Assembly (NCBI RefSeq): GCF_010730745.1
Contig: NZ_AP022615.1
Location: 2,728,001-2,792,000, forward strand
Length of the DNA stretch: 64,000 nucleotides
Direction: 5' to 3'
Source of the DNA: Mycobacterium heidelbergense
GTDB lineage: Bacteria > Actinomycetota > Actinomycetes > Mycobacteriales > Mycobacteriaceae
A program made the translations under genes and the position numbers. This document shows positions 27,178-35,241 of the stretch, one piece after another. Under the pieces are notes generated by a model, which worked only from the letters and a program-made list of their open reading frames with translations, did no database searches and had not been told where the DNA came from. Numbering within the stretch: the first letter of the stretch is position 1; every line of letters begins with the position of its first letter.

Positions 27178-27816
27178 TCAGAAGGCGACCGCGCTTTCTT
27201 CGGGCAACACCTGGAAGTCGGTGCTGGTCATCTCGCCGAGCCGGCCGTAGTAGATGCCCCTCGCGTCCGGTGCGATGATGCCCTGGTGAATGGGTATTGC
27301 GCGTGCCGGTGCGACCGCGCGCAGGTAATCGACGGCCTCGGCGATCCTCATCCACGGGGCCGCCGCCGGCGCGGCCAAGACGTCCACCGGTTCGTCGGGC
27401 ACGAACAACGCATCGCCGGGATGCATCAACCTGGCGGCGTGCCCTCCGTCGCCCACCAGATACGAAATGTTCTCTATCACAGGGATTTCCGGATGGATCA
27501 CGGCGTGCCGGCCGCCGACGGCGCGCACGGTCAGCTCCTCGATCCGCAGCTCGTCGCCGACGTGCACCGCCCGGCACGGGTCGCCCAGCTGAGCGGTGGT
27601 CTGCGGATCGGCGTACAGTGCGGCGTCCGGATTGCCCTCCAGCAGCGACGGCAGCCGCGTGACGTCGACGTGGTCGGGATGCTGATGGGTGATCAGGATG
27701 GCGGACAGGCCGGTGATTCCCTCGAAACCGTGGGCAAAGGTACCGGGATCAAAAAGCATACGGGTGTTGTCGAACTCGGCAAGTAGGCAGGAATGGCCGA
27801 AATGCGTCAGCTGCAT
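27178..27816 (-). CDS. Metallo-beta-lactamase-fold hydrolase (Rv0786c-like)
   Basis: UlaG-like MBL-fold protein of 212 residues. The metal motif THQHPDHVD gives His44, His46, Asp48 and His49; further metal ligands are likely His in LMHPGDALF (Asp) and PIHQG. It probably hydrolyses a small phosphoester or thioester/lactone; substrate unknown. The ATG at 27814-27816 gives MQLTHFGHSC, the normal start of the family; longer in-frame extensions are without homology. It is divergent from a secreted-protein gene. Confidence 0.85.
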   Translation of the reverse strand: MQLTHFGHSCLLAEFDNTRMLFDPGTFAHGFEGITGLSAILITHQHPDHVDVTRLPSLLEGNPDAALYADPQTTAQLGDPCRAVHVGDELRIEELTVRAVGGRHAVIHPEIPVIENISYLVGDGGHAARLMHPGDALFVPDEPVDVLAAPAAAPWMRIAEAVDYLRAVAPARAIPIHQGIIAPDARGIYYGRLGEMTSTDFQVLPEESAVAF

Positions 27817-27849
27817 GTCTACGATTGTGCCCTGACGGGGGTGATGCCG

Positions 27850-28527
27850 ATGCGGGTGATCCTGGCGACGATCATGGTTGTCGGCAGTTTCGCCGTGGCG
27901 CTGACCGTCGCGGTACCCGCCCAGGCAGACCCAGAGACTTGTCCGCCCGTTTGCGACCAGATCCCGAACACCGCGTGGATCCCCCGCTACGCCGTGCCGC
28001 TGAACCCGGTCTACAACTGGCCCGCGCTCGCCTCCCTCGCGGTGCAGACGACGGGGGCGGCGTCCGGGCCGCGTTTCCGGTTCGAGGATGTGTGCGCCAC
28101 ACCGGCGGCACGGCAGGACGCTCGCGACTCGGCGGTCGCGGCCCGCGTGACGGTCGTACACCCCGACGGTCAGTGGCAGTTGCAGGCGCAGATCCTGCAC
28201 TGGCGCGGTGACACGGCCCGCGGCGGCCCGACCGCGGCTTCGGTGTTCAGCAACGCCGTCGCCGCGCTGCGCGGCTGCCAACAGCGGGCACCGGCGCAGT
28301 CGCCATCGATCACCAGCGACGAGCCGAACCGGATGGCCGCGGTGATCAGCGGTCCCGTCGTCATGCACACCTACCTGGTCGCCCACGTCGCCAGCAGCAC
28401 GATCAGCGAGCTCACGCTGTGGTCCCAGGGCCCCCCACAGGTTCCCTGGCCGGCGATGGCGGACGATCCCGTGCTGAACTCCATGACCGCCCCGTTGTGC
28501 GACGCCTACATCGCCTCGTGCCCATGA
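27850..28527 (+). CDS. Secreted conserved hypothetical protein
   Basis: 225 residues from ATG 27850 (ATG 27844 is an alternative; the G5 run at 27837-27841 is better spaced for 27850). A classical signal peptide (RVILATIMVVGSFAVALTVAVPAQA) ends with the signal peptidase I site AQA-D. The mature part has cysteines (ETCPPVCDQ, EDVCATP, RGCQQ, APLCDAYIASCP) in positions consistent with disulfides. No enzyme motif recognised; it resembles the ATPase/lipid-binding-type secreted mycobacterial hypotheticals only in general features. It lies just upstream of purSQ. Confidence 0.75.
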   Translation: MRVILATIMVVGSFAVALTVAVPAQADPETCPPVCDQIPNTAWIPRYAVPLNPVYNWPALASLAVQTTGAASGPRFRFEDVCATPAARQDARDSAVAARVTVVHPDGQWQLQAQILHWRGDTARGGPTAASVFSNAVAALRGCQQRAPAQSPSITSDEPNRMAAVISGPVVMHTYLVAHVASSTISELTLWSQGPPQVPWPAMADDPVLNSMTAPLCDAYIASCP

Positions 28528-28550
28528 CCCGCGCGCGCCGCCGTCGCCGG

Positions 28551-28556
28551 TAGAGT
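28551..28556 (+). promoter_or_regulatory. -10 element of purSQ promoter
   Basis: TAGAGT gives an expected start near 28563 and a short leader of about 26 nt, which holds the AGGAGG (28576-28581) that serves purS. Unlike most purine genes here this transcript carries a real Shine-Dalgarno site. Confidence 0.5.
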
Positions 28557-28588
28557 TGGCGCCGGGACGGATCTGAGGAGGAACGCAG

Positions 28589-28828
28589 GTGAGCCGGGTG
28601 GTCGTTCATGTGATGCCCAAAGCTGAGATTCTTGACCCGCAGGGTCAGGCGATTGTCGGCGCACTGGGCCGGCTAGGCCACCCCGGAATCTCGAATGTCA
28701 GGCAGGGCAAGAGGTTTGAGCTTGAAGTGGACGATACTGTTGACGACTCCACGCTTGCCGAGATCGCCGAATCCCTGCTGGCGAACACCGTGATCGAGGA
28801 CTGGACGATCAGCAGGGAGACGCCATGA
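28589..28828 (+). CDS. purS: FGAM synthase subunit PurS
   Basis: 79-residue PurS, the small bridging subunit of the PurSQL formylglycinamidine ribonucleotide synthase. VVVHVMPKAEILDPQGQAI and NVRQGKRFELEVD are family signatures. The GTG at 28589 is served by AGGAGG at 28576-28581. Overlaps purQ by 4 bp (ATGA at 28825-28828), so both subunits are produced together; the large subunit purL lies 14 kb further on. Confidence 0.95.
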   Translation: MSRVVVHVMPKAEILDPQGQAIVGALGRLGHPGISNVRQGKRFELEVDDTVDDSTLAEIAESLLANTVIEDWTISRETP

Positions 28829-29499
28829 CGGCCCGGATCGGCGTCATCACCTTTCCCGGGACGCTCGACGACGTGGACGCCTCCCGCGCGGCGCGTCGCG
28901 TCGGCGCCGAGGCGGTCAGCCTGTGGCACGCCGACGCCGACCTCAAGGGGGTCGACGCCGTGGTGGTCCCCGGCGGTTTCTCCTACGGTGACTACCTGCG
29001 GGCCGGCGCGATCGCCAGGTTCGCCCCGGTGATGACCGAAGTGGTCGACGCTGCCCGGCGCGGCATGCCGGTCTTGGGAATTTGCAACGGCTTTCAGGTG
29101 CTCTGCGAGGCCGGCCTGCTGCCCGGCGCCCTGACTCGCAACGCGGGTCTGCACTTCATCTGCCGCGACGTGTGGCTGCGGGTCGCATCGACGTCGACGG
29201 CCTGGACGTCGCGCTTCGAGCCCGACGCGGATCTGCTGGTGCCGCTGAAGTCCGGCGAAGGACGCTACGTGGCCCCGGCGAACGTGCTCGACGAGCTGGA
29301 GGGCGAGTGCCGGGTGGTGTTCCGCTACCACGACAACCCCAACGGCTCGCTGCGCGATATCGCCGGCGTCAGTTCCGCCAACGGCCGAGTCGTCGGGCTG
29401 ATGCCACATCCGGAGCACGCCACCGAAGCGCTGACGGGTCCCTCCGACGACGGGCTGGGCCTGTTCTATTCGGCGCTGGACGCCGTGCTAACCGCTTGA
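28825..29499 (+). CDS. purQ: FGAM synthase glutaminase subunit PurQ
   Basis: Class I glutamine amidotransferase that delivers ammonia to PurL. 224 residues with the nucleophile Cys87 in GICNGFQ and the His195/Glu197 dyad in PHPEHA. Standard size for the stand-alone PurQ of Gram-positive-type PurSQL. Co-translated with purS. Confidence 0.96.
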   Translation: MTARIGVITFPGTLDDVDASRAARRVGAEAVSLWHADADLKGVDAVVVPGGFSYGDYLRAGAIARFAPVMTEVVDAARRGMPVLGICNGFQVLCEAGLLPGALTRNAGLHFICRDVWLRVASTSTAWTSRFEPDADLLVPLKSGEGRYVAPANVLDELEGECRVVFRYHDNPNGSLRDIAGVSSANGRVVGLMPHPEHATEALTGPSDDGLGLFYSALDAVLTA

Positions 29500-29769
29500 C
29501 CGAAAATCACTGCAGTACTAGGCAATTCGTTACAATTGGGGTGGGCTGTCGAACGTCAGCCGGCGTCGCGCACCAATGGTTGTGCCGTCGGCGGCAACTC
29601 GGCAACCGGGGGCAACTGACCAAACAGGTTCGCGCAAAGCGGCTCGCCGGTCATGAGATTCATGCTGAGGTCGGCGGCTTTGCGGATCCTTGGAGCCGAG
29701 CTAGCCGGCGCCGAAGAAATCGTTGAGAATCGGCTGAGCGGCCGTCAGCCCGTTTACGTCGGGCTCGAT
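29500..29769. other. Intergenic region without a recognisable gene
   Basis: 270 bp between the convergent purQ and GntR genes. Short open frames exist on both strands but none has a ribosome site together with recognisable homology. In M. tuberculosis several genes (Rv0789c-Rv0791c) lie here; I see no remnants of them. Confidence 0.5.
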
Positions 29770-30594
29770 TTATGTCGGCTCGCGCCGCTCGACGATTCCG
29801 GCGCCGGGCCCGGGCATTGTCCTTGGCAGGGTGACCGAGAACCGGTACCGCTCGGGGCGATAGTGGAATTCCACCACTTCGAGGGGCTTGCCGTCGTCGG
29901 TGTAGCTGGTGCGCTCGAGGACCAACACGGGTGACCCCAACGGCACGGCCAACGCGCCGGCCACCTCGAGGGAGGCGCCGGCCGCATGAATCTCGTGGGT
30001 CGCCCTGGCGATCTGAACGCCCAGTCGCTCCCACATCGTGTAGGTGCTTTCCATCGCGGCCCCGGGCTGTCCGTGTGACGCGCTCGACAGCAGTGGCTCA
30101 ACGGCTTTACCCAATCCCGGCGGAAGATAAGCGATCATCAGGGCCAGGGGTAGGTCGCCGTCGCGAAAACGCCGGTGAATGCACAGGGCCTTGGGCAGGC
30201 CCAGCGTTTCGGCGATCTGTTGCGGCGCCTCGTCGACGCGATGGGACAGCACGTCGACGAGGGGGGTGATGCCGGAGCTTGCCAGCACCTCGGTGATCGT
30301 GCGGACGCCGGAGCCCAGTTCCTGTTTCACCGGGTTGGCGACGAATGTGCCCAGACCTTGCCGGCGAATCAGCCACCCCTGACGTTCGAGGAGCCCGACC
30401 GCCGCACGGACGGTCACCCGGCTCAACCCAGAGCGATCGATCAACTCCCGCTCGCTGGGCAAGCGTCCGCCGCGGGGCAGGCGCTGTTTGATGATCCCCG
30501 CTTTGAGGGCCTCGGCGAGCTGGGTGCTCGCGGGCACGCTGCCGCGCGATATCCGCAGATTCAGGGCGTCGAGGTCCAGGACCCTACTGGCCAT
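29770..30594 (-). CDS. GntR-family (HutC/UTRA) regulator, Rv0792c-like
   Basis: 274-residue transcription factor. Winged-helix GntR domain at about residues 25-90 (PSERELIDRSGLSRVTVRAAVGLLERQGWLIRRQGLGTFV), followed by a UTRA effector domain (~105-265). HutC-type regulators sense small metabolites such as sugars, amino acids or lipids. A perfect 7-bp inverted repeat sits immediately next to its ATG (30595-30614), which suggests strong autorepression. The neighbouring VOC gene, once divergent, is reduced to a fragment, so the regulator may have lost one of its targets. Confidence 0.9.
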   Translation of the reverse strand: MASRVLDLDALNLRISRGSVPASTQLAEALKAGIIKQRLPRGGRLPSERELIDRSGLSRVTVRAAVGLLERQGWLIRRQGLGTFVANPVKQELGSGVRTITEVLASSGITPLVDVLSHRVDEAPQQIAETLGLPKALCIHRRFRDGDLPLALMIAYLPPGLGKAVEPLLSSASHGQPGAAMESTYTMWERLGVQIARATHEIHAAGASLEVAGALAVPLGSPVLVLERTSYTDDGKPLEVVEFHYRPERYRFSVTLPRTMPGPGAGIVERREPT

Positions 30595-30614
30595 AAGACG
30601 TATTAAAACGTCTT
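30595..30614. promoter_or_regulatory. Candidate GntR operator
   Basis: AAGACGT-attaaa-ACGTCTT, a perfect 7+6+7 inverted repeat that abuts the GntR start codon (30592-30594). It has the size of a GntR dimer site. Its position would block transcription start or early elongation of the regulator gene. Confidence 0.65.
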
Positions 30615-30639
30615 GTTACCGGCTAGTAAAGGCCGTCAT

Positions 30640-30832
30640 CGGCCACGCATTCGGATTGGAAGATTTGTGTTTCATCACCCGCTCCACGCCCGACGAGGTG
30701 CGGGCACAGCTTGCCGCGTGCGGCGTGGACGTTGTCTGCGGGCCGGTGGCCAGGATCGGCGCGTTGGGCCCGATGACGTCGCACTACTGCCGTGACATCG
30801 ACGGAAATCTCGTCGAAATCGCCGTCTACTGA
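30640..30832 (+). pseudogene. 5'-truncated VOC/glyoxalase-family gene
   Basis: About 60 codons encode the C-terminal half of a VOC (glyoxalase/bleomycin resistance) protein: EDLCFITRSTPDEVRAQL, GPVARIGALGPM, RDIDGNLVEIAVY. The last motif contains the metal-ligand Glu of the fold. The N-terminal half (DHVVLTV-type strand) is missing; upstream sequence is the GntR operator region. No start codon or ribosome site serves the fragment. It overlaps the stop of the convergent pyridine nucleotide-disulfide oxidoreductase gene by 7 bp. Confidence 0.7.
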
Positions 30833-32286
30833 ACGCCTTCCGCTGACGAATCACGGTAAGCTTCAAGAAGTCTCAGCCACAGTTCGCTGATCGTCGGAAA
30901 GCACGGCACGGCGTGCCACAACCGGTCGATGCGCACCTGACCGGCGACGGCGATGGTGGCGGAGTGGAGCATCTCGGTAACGCCGGCCCCGACCAGCGTG
31001 ACACCGAGCAGGTGGCCACCATCGACATCGACCACCATCCGGGCCCGGCCGGTATACCCGTCCGCGTAGAGCTTGGCCCCCATCACGGCCTCGCCGATTT
31101 CGACGTCGACCGTGCGCACGCGGCGTCCGGCCCGCTCGGCCTGCTGGGCCGTCAGCCCGACCGCGGCGGCCTCGGGGTCGGTGAAGAAGGCCTGGGGCAC
31201 GGCGTGATGGTCGGCGGTCGTCGCGTGCACGCCCCACGGCGCGGTGTCCAGCGGGGCTCCCGTCGCGCGGGCCCCGATCGCCGCACCGGCGATGCGTCCC
31301 TGGTACTTGCCCTGATGGGTCAGCAGGGCCCGGTGATTGACGTCGCCCGCCGCATACAGCCAGCCATCGTCGATGGCCCGCACCCGGCAGGTGTCGTCGA
31401 CGTCGAGCCAGCTGCCCGGCGTCAGACCTACAGTGTCCAAGCCGATGTCGTCGGTGAGCGGTGCCCGGCCCGTGGCGAAAAGTACTTCGCTGACGCTCAA
31501 TTCGGACCCGTCGTCCAGTTCGAGGACCACCCGCCCGCCGTCGGGTCGGCGCAGCGCGCGGACCGCTACTCCGACACGCACGTCCACGCCGGCGTCGGCG
31601 AGTCCGCGTCCGATCAGTTCGCCGACGAACGGCTCCATCCGGGGCAACAGGCCGGATCCCCGAGCCAGCAGGGTCACCTTGGAGCCCAATCCTTGCCAGG
31701 CTGTCGCCATTTCGACGCCCACCCCGCCGGCACCGACAACGGCAAGCCGCTCGGGAACGTAGCTGCTGTCGGTGGCTTGGCGGTTGGTCCACGGCCTGGC
31801 CTCGTCGATGCCGGGCAGGCGGGGCAGGGCGGGCCTGCTTCCCGTGCAGACCACGACCGCGTGCCGCGCGGCCAGCACCGGGCGCTCGCCGCCGGGCGTG
31901 GTGACCGCGACCCGCCGCGGACCGTCCAGCCGGCCATGGCCGCGTACCAGGGTGGCGCCGATTCCGCTCACCCAGTCGGCCTGGCCGCTGTCGTCCCAGT
32001 CGCTGACATAGCGATTGCGGCGGCCGAAGGCGCCCGCGGCGCTGAGGGAACCGCTGACCGCCTCGCGGGCGCCGTCGACCCGGCGGGCGTCGGAGACGGC
32101 AATCACCGGACGCAGCAAGGCTTTACTCGGCACGCAGGCCCAGTAGGAGCATTCGCCCCCGACGAGTTCGCGTTCGACCACCGCGACGCTCAGGCCCGCC
32201 GCCCGGGCGCGGTCGGCGACGTTCTGGCCGATCGGCCCGGCGCCCAGGACGATGACGTCGTAGTCCTGCTCGATGTCTGCTGCCAT
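30826..32286 (-). CDS. Pyridine nucleotide-disulfide oxidoreductase (Rv0794c-like)
   Basis: Lipoamide dehydrogenase/mercuric reductase-like flavoprotein of 486 residues. FAD motif GAGPIG (15-20), redox-active pair Cys46-x4-Cys51 (ECSYWACVPSK), NAD(P) motif GAGGVG and AGDVNHR are present. The usual C-terminal base motif HxHPTxxE is replaced by VPCFPTISE, with Phe463 where the catalytic His normally lies, so classic dihydrolipoamide chemistry is doubtful. The last gene of a minus-strand operon (quinone-oxidoreductase-like, DUF427, HAD). Substrate unknown; a quinone, metal or low-molecular-weight disulfide are options. Confidence 0.87.
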   Translation of the reverse strand: MAADIEQDYDVIVLGAGPIGQNVADRARAAGLSVAVVERELVGGECSYWACVPSKALLRPVIAVSDARRVDGAREAVSGSLSAAGAFGRRNRYVSDWDDSGQADWVSGIGATLVRGHGRLDGPRRVAVTTPGGERPVLAARHAVVVCTGSRPALPRLPGIDEARPWTNRQATDSSYVPERLAVVGAGGVGVEMATAWQGLGSKVTLLARGSGLLPRMEPFVGELIGRGLADAGVDVRVGVAVRALRRPDGGRVVLELDDGSELSVSEVLFATGRAPLTDDIGLDTVGLTPGSWLDVDDTCRVRAIDDGWLYAAGDVNHRALLTHQGKYQGRIAGAAIGARATGAPLDTAPWGVHATTADHHAVPQAFFTDPEAAAVGLTAQQAERAGRRVRTVDVEIGEAVMGAKLYADGYTGRARMVVDVDGGHLLGVTLVGAGVTEMLHSATIAVAGQVRIDRLWHAVPCFPTISELWLRLLEAYRDSSAEGVQ

Positions 32287-32313
32287 AGTCGAAAATCCTG
32301 TCGTTGCCGTTGA

Positions 32314-33006
32314 TCAGTTGTCTATCCGAATGAGGCGCTCGGCCAGCTCTCGCAGGTCGCTCACCACGAGCGTCGGTTGGGGCAGCCCGTCCACCGGCAG
32401 CGGTGGGTTGCCGGGACGGGTGATGAGGGCGGCGCTGAAGCCGGCGTGCTGCGCGCCGAGGGTGTCCCACGCGTGGGCCGCCACCATCATGCAATCGGCG
32501 GGCGAGACCTCCAGGATCTCGCACACGTAGTGGTACACCGCCCGGGACGGCTTGAAGGCGCGGCAGGCATCGACGCTCAATTGGTGTTCGAAAAAGCCGC
32601 CCAGTCCCGAATTCTGCAGGGCCGTCGGCCCGTTCGGGTTGGGCGGCGAGTTGGTGAGGGTGACCAGACGAAACCCGTTGTCGCGCAGCGCGGCGAGTCC
32701 GTCGGCGGCGTCCGGGTGTGCCGGCATCGTGAGCAGCCCCGTCGTCAGGCGGCTCAGGTCGTCGTCGGCGATGTCGACACGATAGGCATCGCCGAGCATG
32801 CGCAGCACCCCCCGGGCGAGGGTGGGGAAGTCGACGTAATTTCCCGCCAGGGTGACGGTCATCGAGTACATGATGAGCTGCGCAAACCAGTCCCGCAGCA
32901 CCCGCTCGTCGCCGAAGCGCTCGCCGAAAAGCGGTGCCAGCGAGTCGATATCGACCAGCGTCTCGTTCACGTCGAAAACGAGGACCGACGGCTTCACCAG
33001 GGTCAC
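32314..33006 (-). CDS. HAD-family haloacid dehalogenase type II-like hydrolase
   Basis: 230-residue HAD hydrolase. Nucleophile Asp12 in VFDVNETLVD, motif II Thr/Ser (LVTLTNSPPNP), motif III Lys (AFKPSRAVYHY) and C-terminal VAAHAWDTLGA match the L-2-haloacid dehalogenase type II pattern. The GTG at 33004-33006 is preceded by AGGAAGG at good spacing and is preferred to a longer frame that would start at 33171. Predicted to remove halide from 2-haloacids, or to act as a phosphatase. Gap of 27 bp to the downstream oxidoreductase. An alpha/beta hydrolase of dehalogenase-like fold lies nearby. Confidence 0.85.
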   Translation of the reverse strand: MTLVKPSVLVFDVNETLVDIDSLAPLFGERFGDERVLRDWFAQLIMYSMTVTLAGNYVDFPTLARGVLRMLGDAYRVDIADDDLSRLTTGLLTMPAHPDAADGLAALRDNGFRLVTLTNSPPNPNGPTALQNSGLGGFFEHQLSVDACRAFKPSRAVYHYVCEILEVSPADCMMVAAHAWDTLGAQHAGFSAALITRPGNPPLPVDGLPQPTLVVSDLRELAERLIRIDN

Positions 33007-33079
33007 GGTGCGACCTTCCTGGGCGCAGGAATACCCGGCCGCAGGTACCAGATCAGGCACAGGCAGATCAGCACCATCG

Positions 33080-33985
33080 CTAACCTCGCCCGTGGTTGCG
33101 TTCCTGCGAAACCCTCCCGGTGGGCGTTTTCCGCAACACCTCGTCGGGGTCGAGTCCTCGGTCGACACCATGGGGTAGGACGGTTTGGCCGGGCTCGAGC
33201 CGCAGCTGTCGGTCGTCGAGGTATACGTCGATCTTGTCGGGCTCGAAGGACACCAGATTGGTTACCCGCCCCACCTCGGGCCAGGCGTTGATGTAGGACC
33301 AAGCGGCGCGCTGGTGACCGCCGACGTCGTAATACGAACATATTCCCTTGTATGGGCAGAAGGTCTGCAGCTCAACGAGTTTGAACGCGGTCTCGTCGAT
33401 GTCCTCGCGCGGCACATACCAGCGGGGCGCGAAGCCCGATTCGTACAGCGCCAACGGATGCTTCGTGTCGGCGACCACCCGCTCGCCGTCTCGCACGACG
33501 AGATGGCGTGAAGTGGAGCGGATGTCGATGCGATGATAGGCGTCGGCGGCATGCCCGACGATGCGTTCGTTTTCCTCGTAGAAGGCGTCCATGGCGCGCC
33601 AGGCGAACGCCAGCCGCCCCTCGAGAATCGCCGCGTGGGGCGGCAACTCGGTGTGTTGCCAGGCGCTGTGATTGGCTTCGCGTGCCGCGGTTTTGACGGT
33701 GAACCACTGCGTGTCACCGAGATCCTGGTGCTGAGTCACCCGGCCCTCGGCGGTCAAGATCCCCGCCTCGATGTCGCCGAGCGGGAAGTAGGCAACCGGG
33801 TAGCGGCCCGGCTCGTGCAACAGGATGACGTCCTCGCTGTCAGCGATCCACCGGTCCGCGAAGTGCACTCTCATGCGCCGCCGCAACGGCTCGGCGAACA
33901 GCAGTCGCGGTGGCAGCGGCTGCTCAGTGAGGAAGTGGCCCACCGATCCGGTCGCCAGTGGACCTTGTTGCCATGCGAGCCCCAT
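33080..33985 (-). CDS. Tandem DUF427 domain protein
   Basis: 301 residues with two DUF427-like domains in tandem (about 38-125 and 165-265; the second contains YVPREDIDE and TFCPYKGICSYYDV). Most DUF427 proteins have one domain. The biochemical function is unknown. The ATG at 33983-33985 has an excellent ribosome site (AGGAAGG) and is preferred over 34018. Operon with the quinone-oxidoreductase-like gene upstream (52 bp) and the HAD gene downstream (73 bp). Confidence 0.82.
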   Translation of the reverse strand: MGLAWQQGPLATGSVGHFLTEQPLPPRLLFAEPLRRRMRVHFADRWIADSEDVILLHEPGRYPVAYFPLGDIEAGILTAEGRVTQHQDLGDTQWFTVKTAAREANHSAWQHTELPPHAAILEGRLAFAWRAMDAFYEENERIVGHAADAYHRIDIRSTSRHLVVRDGERVVADTKHPLALYESGFAPRWYVPREDIDETAFKLVELQTFCPYKGICSYYDVGGHQRAAWSYINAWPEVGRVTNLVSFEPDKIDVYLDDRQLRLEPGQTVLPHGVDRGLDPDEVLRKTPTGRVSQERNHGRG

Positions 33986-34037
33986 CGTTGTGTCCTTCCT
34001 CGAAACCCATTCCGGCAACGGCCGTTACGGCCGCGCA

Positions 34038-35084
34038 TCACTCCATCACGACGACCATCTTGCCGCCGGATTCTTCGGCTTCCATCGTTCGGTGCGCTTC
34101 ACGAATCTGGTCGAACGAGAAGACGCGAGACGGCTTTGCGTCGAGCTTGCCCTCGGCGACCTGGCGTGCGATGTCTTGCAGGGGCACGTCGGACAGCGGG
34201 AAACCGGGACTCCCAAACACGAAGCTGCCGAAGAAGTTCCAGTTCACGCCGCTGGCCATGCGCAGCAACGGGTTGAAGTCACCGATGGGGTCAAGCCCGC
34301 CCAGCCATCCCGCGAGGCAGGCAGTGCCGCCTCGGCGCAGCATATCGAGGGAGTCGAGGATGGTGCTGTTGCCGACCAGGTCCAGGACGGCGTCAACCTG
34401 TTTGGCCTCGGCGATGTGGGCGGCCAGGTCGCGCCTCTCCAACTCGACACGCGACGCGCCCAGCCTTTCGAGCATCGGAAAGCGGGCGCTGCTCCGCGTG
34501 GTGGCGATGACGCGCGCTCCAGCGGCGATAGCCATCTTGAGCGCGGCCTGGCCGAGCGACGACGTCGCGCCGCGCAGCACCAACGTCTGCCCGGCGCCCA
34601 GCGTGAGGTTGCGGAACAGGCATGTCCAGGCGACGGCATAGGTTTCGGGCAGCGCCGCCAGATCCGACCAGGGCAGGTCGGACTCGATGAGGGCGACGTT
34701 GGCCGCGCGCACGCGCGTGTACTCCGCGTAGCTGCCGTTGATGGTTCTGCCCAGCCCGCCCATGAGTGCGGCCACCTTGGCGCCGACCGGGAACTCGCCT
34801 CCCGGACACGAATCGACGATGCCGACGCATTCGATGCCGCTGACTTCCGCGGCTTCGGCCCATTCACCCCGGCGCATGTGCATCTCGGCGTGGTTGATTC
34901 CGAATCCCCTTATTTCGATCACCACTTCGCCGTCCTTGGGCAGCGGCTTGGGGATTTCGGTGTGGACCAGGCTGTCGAGGCCGCCGAACCCCTTCAGGAT
35001 GATCGCCCGCATGGTTTCCCCGCCGGCTTGTTCGCGTAGGACCGCCGGCGCGGTGGGCGGTTGCGATGAACCGGTGGCGGACAC
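34038..35084 (-). CDS. Quinone oxidoreductase-like MDR protein
   Basis: Medium-chain dehydrogenase/reductase of 348 residues. It has an NADPH-binding segment (VLRGATSSLGQAALKMA) and FGINHAEMHMRRGEW but lacks the GHE zinc motif, so it belongs to the zinc-independent quinone oxidoreductase branch. The GTG at 35082-35084 is preceded by GGGAGG at ideal distance, which I prefer over the conserved-looking ATG at 35010-35012 (MRAIILKGFGG); the first 24 residues would then be an extension. First gene of the operon controlled by the two 16-bp boxes at 35178-35215. Confidence 0.87.
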   Translation of the reverse strand: MSATGSSQPPTAPAVLREQAGGETMRAIILKGFGGLDSLVHTEIPKPLPKDGEVVIEIRGFGINHAEMHMRRGEWAEAAEVSGIECVGIVDSCPGGEFPVGAKVAALMGGLGRTINGSYAEYTRVRAANVALIESDLPWSDLAALPETYAVAWTCLFRNLTLGAGQTLVLRGATSSLGQAALKMAIAAGARVIATTRSSARFPMLERLGASRVELERRDLAAHIAEAKQVDAVLDLVGNSTILDSLDMLRRGGTACLAGWLGGLDPIGDFNPLLRMASGVNWNFFGSFVFGSPGFPLSDVPLQDIARQVAEGKLDAKPSRVFSFDQIREAHRTMEAEESGGKMVVVME

Positions 35085-35177
35085 GTGTTGTCCCTCCCAA
35101 ATCGTTAGCACGCCTTTGGATATCGATATGCGAAGCCGGGCTACGGCAATGATACCCAGCCGCCCCTGTCAACTAAA

Positions 35178-35193
35178 TGGGCTAGCTGACCCA
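35178..35193. promoter_or_regulatory. 16-bp TGGG-N8-CCCA box 1
   Basis: TGGGCTAGCTGACCCA, an inverted repeat that continues to an A/T on each side. It lies 94 bp upstream of the quinone-oxidoreductase start and 49 bp downstream of the TetR stop at 35242. Box 2 follows at a centre-to-centre distance of 22 bp, about two helical turns, so two dimers could bind on one DNA face. Confidence 0.7.
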
Positions 35194-35199
35194 TTATTA

Positions 35200-35215
35200 T
35201 GGGCTAACGAACCCA
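35200..35215. promoter_or_regulatory. 16-bp TGGG-N8-CCCA box 2
   Basis: TGGGCTAACGAACCCA, same motif as box 1 and on the same helical face. Confidence 0.7.
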
Positions 35216-35241
35216 AATATGTCCAGGGCGAAGCCCGCCCG

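Noticed and set aside
27817..28386. N-terminal extension of the metallo-beta-lactamase-fold gene to 402 codons
   Set aside because: Antisense to the secreted protein gene; family N-terminus begins at MQLTHFGHS.
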